A DNA stretch of 11,507 nucleotides from Alistipes sp. (lineage in GTDB: Bacteria; Bacteroidota; Bacteroidia; Bacteroidales; Rikenellaceae): NCBI GenBank assembly GCA_017631135.1, contig JAGBTW010000086.1, positions 1 through 11,507 of the forward strand, given 5' to 3'. Shown piece by piece: positions 8,320-11,507 of this stretch. Both the position numbers and the translations under genes were made by a program. Position 1 is the stretch's first letter. Each line of letters opens with the position of its first letter. The notes beneath the pieces are model-generated. The model did not search any database. It saw nothing but the letters and a program-made list of their open reading frames with translations, and was not told the DNA's origin.

Positions 8320-8341
8320 CTATTACACAGCAATTAACCTA

Positions 8342-8373
8342 CAAAAGTAATAATTTTTCTATAAATATAGAAA
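8342..8373 (-). promoter_or_regulatory. Bacteroidetes-type promoter for the tamB operon
   Basis: On the minus strand TACTTTTG (8349-8342) matches TAnnTTTG exactly. TTTC (8373-8370), one base off TTTG, lies 20 bp upstream. The predicted transcription start is near 8336, giving a leader of about 40 nt before the preferred tamB ATG at 8297. An AT-rich inverted repeat fills most of the spacer and overlaps the -33 box. Confidence 0.6.
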
Positions 8374-8374
8374 A
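8355..8374. repeat. Perfect 9-bp inverted repeat, candidate operator
   Basis: TTTTCTATA and TATAGAAAA are separated by two A residues. The dyad lies between the -33 and -7 boxes of the tamB promoter and in the leader of tsaD. A 2-nt loop is too tight for an RNA hairpin without opening pairs, so a DNA-binding dimer site is more natural than an RNA structure. The AT-rich context makes chance occurrence possible. Confidence 0.45.
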
Positions 8375-8399
8375 GAAGAGTGAAATAATTCCAAAAAAA

Positions 8400-9425
8400 A
8401 TGGACATTACTATACTTGGCATAGAGTCGTCATGCGACGACACCTCGGCAGCAGTGATACGCAACCGCACACTCTTGTCGAACGTAATCGCCTCACAGGC
8501 AGTACACCAAAAGTACGGAGGTGTGATTCCCGAATTGGCATCACGCGCCCACCAGCAGAACATCATCCCCGTGGTGGACACCGCCCTGAAAGAGGCTGGC
8601 ATAACCATCGACAAAGTCGATGCCATAGCCTTCACGCGCGGTCCAGGTCTCTTGGGCTCGCTCCTTGTTGGCGTGTCGTTCGCCAAAGGTCTATCCATAG
8701 CCAACAACATCCCCCTTGTGGAGGTTAACCATCTACAGGGACACATACTCTCGCACTTTGTCGATCTACCCGACCGCGAGCTACCCCACCCCGACTTTCC
8801 GTTCCTCTGCCTCTTGGTTAGTGGCGGACACACACAGATTGTGCGCGTGGACTCACCCACCGAGATGGAGATTATCGGAACAACGATTGACGACGCTGCG
8901 GGCGAAGCTTTCGACAAGTGCGCAAAGGTTATGGGACTACCCTACCCCGGAGGCCCCGTTATCGACCGTTTGGCAAAGGAGGGTGACAGCACAGCATTCA
9001 AGTTTGCAAAGCCCCATGTCGAGGGCGAGTTTGACTACTCATTCTCTGGCTTGAAGACCTCGTTCCTCTACACACTGCGCGATGCCGTAAAGGAGAACCC
9101 CAACTTCGTCGAGGAGCACAAAGCCGACCTTGCAGCATCACTGCAAAAGACCATTGTAGACATCCTTCTTGACAAGCTAATCAAGGCTTCTAAAGCTACG
9201 GGTATCAAGGATATAGCTATTGCAGGTGGTGTATCTGCTAACTCGGGACTCCGCAACGGCATCACCGAGGCGGGCAAGCGTCGTGGCTGGCGCACATTCC
9301 TCCCCGAGTTGAAGTTCACAACCGACAACGCGGCTATGATTGCCACTGCGGGATATTACCGCTACATGGCGGGTGAGTTGAGCTCGCTCGATGTATCACC
9401 CGTAGCACGCCTCGAGGACCTATAA
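8400..9425 (+). CDS. tsaD: tRNA N6-adenosine threonylcarbamoyltransferase TsaD
   Basis: The 341-residue catalytic subunit (Kae1/TsaD, ASKHA fold) transfers the threonylcarbamoyl group from threonylcarbamoyl-AMP to A37 of ANN-decoding tRNAs, together with TsaB and TsaE, in the cytoplasm. Motifs are complete: GIESSCDDTSAAV at 7-19, GGVIPELASRAH at 40-51, and the metal-binding pair H111/H115 in VNHLQGH. Also present are LLVSGGHTQI (138-147), DDAAGEAFDKCAKVMGLPYPGG (164-185), YSFSGLKTSF (213-222) and GGVSANSGLR (276-285). D309 in TTDN is the third metal ligand (E. coli D300). Length is typical for the family. The ATG follows a run of A with no Shine-Dalgarno, and the gene has its own consensus promoter. 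It is divergent from tamB, a neighbourhood I recall as common in Bacteroidales. The partners tsaB, tsaC and tsaE are not in the window. Confidence 0.98.
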   Translation: MDITILGIESSCDDTSAAVIRNRTLLSNVIASQAVHQKYGGVIPELASRAHQQNIIPVVDTALKEAGITIDKVDAIAFTRGPGLLGSLLVGVSFAKGLSIANNIPLVEVNHLQGHILSHFVDLPDRELPHPDFPFLCLLVSGGHTQIVRVDSPTEMEIIGTTIDDAAGEAFDKCAKVMGLPYPGGPVIDRLAKEGDSTAFKFAKPHVEGEFDYSFSGLKTSFLYTLRDAVKENPNFVEEHKADLAASLQKTIVDILLDKLIKASKATGIKDIAIAGGVSANSGLRNGITEAGKRRGWRTFLPELKFTTDNAAMIATAGYYRYMAGELSSLDVSPVARLEDL

Positions 9426-9440
9426 CAGACTACCCAAGAG

Positions 9441-10376
9441 ATGGAGCAACTACCCTATTTGGACTATGGTAGTGTCATGCGCCGCAAGCTTGGTGGTCGC
9501 ATGCAAAAGCTCGCCATAGATGCTGGCTTTAGCTGTCCAAATCGTGATGGGAAAGTGGGTCACGGCGGTTGCACATTTTGTCTTGGCGAGGCATTTAGTC
9601 CATCATATTGCAGGAGTTCAAAAGAGCTCACCCAACAGATTGAGTCTGCACTACGCTTCCACGCCTCGCGAGGTCGTAGTGCAGACTATTTCGTTGCCTA
9701 CATGCAGTCAGGTTCAAATACTTACGCAGACACACTCACGCTCGAGCGCACATATAACGCCATTATATCACACCCCGCCATTTCGGGCTTGATAGTTGGC
9801 ACGCGCCCCGATTGCATCACACCCGAAATACTCCAACTTTTAGAGGATATTTCCAAATGCAAATATGTAGCCGTAGAGTATGGTATTGAGTCGGTCTACG
9901 ACTCCACCTTGAGCCATGTAAATCGCGGTCACGACTTCGCCACCGCCTCTTATGCAGTAGCCGAGACAAAGGCGCGCGGCATAGATGTGGGTGCACACTT
10001 CATTATCGGACTCCCAAACGAGAGTCGTAGCGACATCCTCGAAGGTATTAGCCACATCAACACTCTCGGCATCGACTTCGTGAAGTTTCACCAACTTCAA
10101 ATCTACCACTCCACAGCCATGGAGCGCGAGTGGAACGAAGACCCCGAGCGCTTCCTTTTTAACCACAATTTTAATATCAAGGAGTACAGCGAGCTGATGA
10201 TTGACATCATACGTCGCCTATCACCCTCGATTGCTATCGAGCGCATGGTATCACAAGCCCCACGCCACCTTATCGCACACTCCCCGCTCGGCGGAATACG
10301 CCCCGACGAGCTGCGCAACATAGTTATCTCAAAGATGCAAAATCGAGGTTACAAACAGGGTGACCTATTACTATAA
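9441..10376 (+). CDS. TIGR01212/YhcC-family radical SAM protein
   Basis: A 311-residue radical SAM protein of the TIGR01212 (E. coli YhcC-like) family, whose reaction has not, to my knowledge, been established. The cluster-binding cysteines are C32, C44 and C47 in FSCPNRDGKVGHGGCTFC, a CX11CX2C spacing characteristic of this family and different from the classical CX3CX2C. Further matches are AYMQSGSNTYA (85-95), GTRPDCITPEIL (120-131), VEYGIES (144-150), FIIGLPNES (188-196), FVKFHQLQIYHSTAM (213-227) and the C-terminal APRHLIAHSPLGGIRPDELR. Length equals the family norm. It starts 15 bp after the tsaD stop with no promoter between, so the two genes are very likely cotranscribed. That association hints at RNA-related work, but this is inference only. 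The upstream DNA has a weak AGAG at 9437-9440. Confidence 0.92.
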   Translation: MEQLPYLDYGSVMRRKLGGRMQKLAIDAGFSCPNRDGKVGHGGCTFCLGEAFSPSYCRSSKELTQQIESALRFHASRGRSADYFVAYMQSGSNTYADTLTLERTYNAIISHPAISGLIVGTRPDCITPEILQLLEDISKCKYVAVEYGIESVYDSTLSHVNRGHDFATASYAVAETKARGIDVGAHFIIGLPNESRSDILEGISHINTLGIDFVKFHQLQIYHSTAMEREWNEDPERFLFNHNFNIKEYSELMIDIIRRLSPSIAIERMVSQAPRHLIAHSPLGGIRPDELRNIVISKMQNRGYKQGDLLL

Positions 10377-10427
10377 ACATCTTATTTACAGCGCATTTTT
10401 CAGTTGTAAAGACTCAATATATTCAAG

Positions 10428-10467
10428 TCCCCACCACGCCACACCCCTCTATTCTCACACACGCACA
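10428..10467 (+). terminator. C-rich, G-poor tract, possible Rho utilisation site
   Basis: By hand count, 22 of these 40 nt are C and only 2 are G, starting about 50 nt after the stop of the radical SAM gene. A long unstructured C-rich, G-poor RNA is the classic recognition feature of Rho. I see no intrinsic terminator (GC hairpin plus T-run) between 10377 and 10510, so Rho-dependent ending of the tsaD operon is plausible. No functional evidence is available. Confidence 0.35.
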
Positions 10468-10510
10468 TAATAGAAAGAGGTGCAAGAGATAAAAAAATGA
10501 GTCATAAAAT

Positions 10511-10541
10511 TTTTATTTTCGCACAAATTTTACTACCTTTG
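10511..10541 (+). promoter_or_regulatory. Bacteroidetes-type promoter of the hydrogenase-like gene
   Basis: TACCTTTG at 10534-10541 is an exact TAnnTTTG box. A T-rich TTTT at 10511-10514 lies 19 bp upstream as a weak -33 box. The predicted start near 10548 would give an approximately 120-nt AT-rich leader before the ATG at 10669. The rest of the 10377-10668 gap has no ORF or RNA gene that I recognise, apart from the C-rich tract and the leader inverted repeats. Confidence 0.6.
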
Positions 10542-10567
10542 TTGAGTTAAAAACGGTATAGGGTGTT

Positions 10568-10604
10568 CTAATTTGAGTATTATAGTCAAAATTAGCCATA
10601 ATAC
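10568..10604 (+). repeat. Two interlocking inverted repeats in the hydrogenase leader
   Basis: The first pair is CTAATTTGA (10568-10576) with TCAAAATTAG (10586-10595), nine pairs with one bulged A. The second is GTATTAT (10577-10583) with ATAATAC (10598-10604), seven perfect pairs. The 5' arm of the second pair lies in the loop of the first, so in RNA they are mutually exclusive or would form a strained pseudoknot. As DNA they could be regulator sites. Both are AT-rich, so chance is a real alternative. Confidence 0.35.
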
Positions 10605-10668
10605 AACAAATTCAACACTCCATTCAAAGCACAATAAGACGACAAATTAACAGTTAACTACTAACGAT

Positions 10669-11507
10669 ATGGCAATTAAGAACAACGTTATGATTGTACG
10701 CCAGAGACTTCTCACAAAGCTTGTGAGCCTCTGGAATGAGGGTCAGCTCGTAGAGAAAATCGACCGAGTACCCTTGGAGTTTAGTCCCCGCAACTCACAG
10801 GTGCGTGGTCGCTGCTGCATCCACAAGGAGCGCGCAGTGTGGAAGTATAAGTCGCTCCCATTGTTGGGCTACGACATGACCGACGAGACCGACGAGCTTG
10901 CACCACTCTCAAGCTACGCACAGGCTGCTCTCGACCGCACACAGATTAAGGACAACATCATGTGCGTTATCGACGAGGCTTGCTCATCTTGCGTACGCAC
11001 AAACTATGACATTACAAACCTCTGCCGTGGTTGCGTTGCGCGTGCTTGTTCTCACGCATGTCCAAAGGATGCTATCGAGTTCGACCCCGATACATCACAG
11101 GGCAAAATCGACCACAAGAAGTGTATCAGCTGTGGTAAGTGCTTCGCTGCATGTCCCTACCACGCTATCGTTTACATCCCCGTTCCTTGCGAGGAGGCTT
11201 GCCCCGTGGGTGCTATCTCAAAGGACGAGTATGGCGTTGAGCACATCGACGAGTCGAAGTGTATCTACTGCGGTAAGTGTATGAACGCTTGCCCCTTCGG
11301 TGCTATCTTCGAGATTTCACAGGTATTCGACATCTTGCAGGCAATACGTCGTGGCGAGGATGTTGTAGCTATCGTAGCTCCATCAATCCTCTCACAGTAC
11401 AACGCTCCCACAGAGCAGGTTTACGGTGCTATCAAGGCTATCGGCTTCAAGGATGTTATCGAGGTTGCACGCGGTGCAGAGATCACAACTGAGACGGAGA
11501 CACACGA
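10669..11507 (+). CDS. Group B-like [FeFe] hydrogenase, N-terminal iron-sulfur part; 3' end outside window
   Basis: I translated 279 codons from the ATG at 10669 (MAIKNNVMIVRQRLL); the frame is open to the window end. The N-terminal region (1-95) carries RGRCCIHKERAVWKY (46-60), a block I associate with group B [FeFe] hydrogenases (TIGR04105-type). Next come clusters of iron-sulfur ligands: C105/C108; C119, C122, C127, C131 (CX2CX4CX3CP); and ferredoxin motifs C152-C155-C158-C162P and C198-C201-C204-C208P. VPCEEACPVGAI (C174, C178) lies between them. The start of the hydrogenase large domain follows: VVAIVAPSILSQY (232-244) and IGFKDVIEVARGAEI (258-272). The H-cluster cysteines would lie beyond the edge, so catalytic competence cannot be judged. 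Likely cytoplasmic, exchanging electrons with ferredoxin during fermentation. A non-hydrogenase polyferredoxin relative is the alternative. It has its own promoter and a biased codon use. Confidence 0.82.
   Translation, partial: MAIKNNVMIVRQRLLTKLVSLWNEGQLVEKIDRVPLEFSPRNSQVRGRCCIHKERAVWKYKSLPLLGYDMTDETDELAPLSSYAQAALDRTQIKDNIMCVIDEACSSCVRTNYDITNLCRGCVARACSHACPKDAIEFDPDTSQGKIDHKKCISCGKCFAACPYHAIVYIPVPCEEACPVGAISKDEYGVEHIDESKCIYCGKCMNACPFGAIFEISQVFDILQAIRRGEDVVAIVAPSILSQYNAPTEQVYGAIKAIGFKDVIEVARGAEITTETETH

Noticed and set aside
8298..8333. Upstream ATG of tamB at 8333 adding 12 residues
   Set aside because: It lies at or within a few bases of the transcription start predicted from the TACTTTTG box, and the added residues precede a well-formed membrane-anchor N-terminus.
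10385..10410. TTTACA/TGTAAA inverted repeat just after the radical SAM gene
   Set aside because: Only six AT-rich pairs with a 14-nt loop and no T-run after it, so it is too weak to call a terminator or operator.
10442..10482. Possible terminator hairpin (TCTATT with AATAGA, CACC with GGTG)
   Set aside because: The stem is weak and interrupted by an uneven internal loop, and it is followed on the plus strand by a run of A, not T. On the minus strand there is no gene that it could terminate.

Overview
The window is chromosomal DNA from a member of the Bacteroidota, most likely the order Bacteroidales. Three things point there: promoter boxes of the Bacteroidetes type (TTTG about 19-21 bp upstream of TAnnTTTG), start codons that mostly lack a Shine-Dalgarno sequence, and the gene families present (DUF1573, Bacteroidetes-type TonB, a very long TamB beside tsaD, and a group-B-like [FeFe] hydrogenase). 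Genus cannot be read from the sequence; a Rikenellaceae/Alistipes-like origin is possible but unproven.

Layout. On the minus strand, from about 8.35 kb down to the left edge, lie seven tightly spaced genes read leftward: tamB, exbB, exbD, a tonB-like gene, a DUF1573 secreted protein, a metallo-beta-lactamase-fold hydrolase, and trmD (3' end outside the window). Gaps are 5-12 bp except 70 bp between tamB and exbB, so this looks like one transcription unit driven from a promoter just upstream of tamB. It combines envelope biogenesis (TamB), proton-motive-force transduction (ExbB/ExbD/TonB) and tRNA modification (TrmD).

On the plus strand, reading away from tamB, are tsaD and a TIGR01212/YhcC-family radical SAM gene 15 bp behind it. 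The tamB and tsaD promoters are interleaved in about 100 bp of AT-rich DNA, with a perfect 9-bp inverted repeat between them. The roughly 290-bp gap after the radical SAM gene has a C-rich, G-poor tract (possible Rho-dependent terminator) and then a Bacteroidetes promoter with a long AT-rich leader. That leader precedes the N-terminal half of a multi-cluster iron-sulfur protein, best read as a group B [FeFe] hydrogenase whose catalytic H-cluster domain lies beyond the right edge.

How the genes fit together. TrmD (m1G37) and TsaD (t6A37) both modify tRNA position 37. TamB is an inner-membrane-anchored protein bridging to the outer membrane, and ExbBD-TonB converts proton motive force into mechanical work on envelope partners; their co-linear arrangement makes a functional link worth testing. 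Nothing here indicates a mobile element, CRISPR array, phage or defence system. The window is mostly conserved core genome, and its novelty lies in gene arrangement and non-coding structure.
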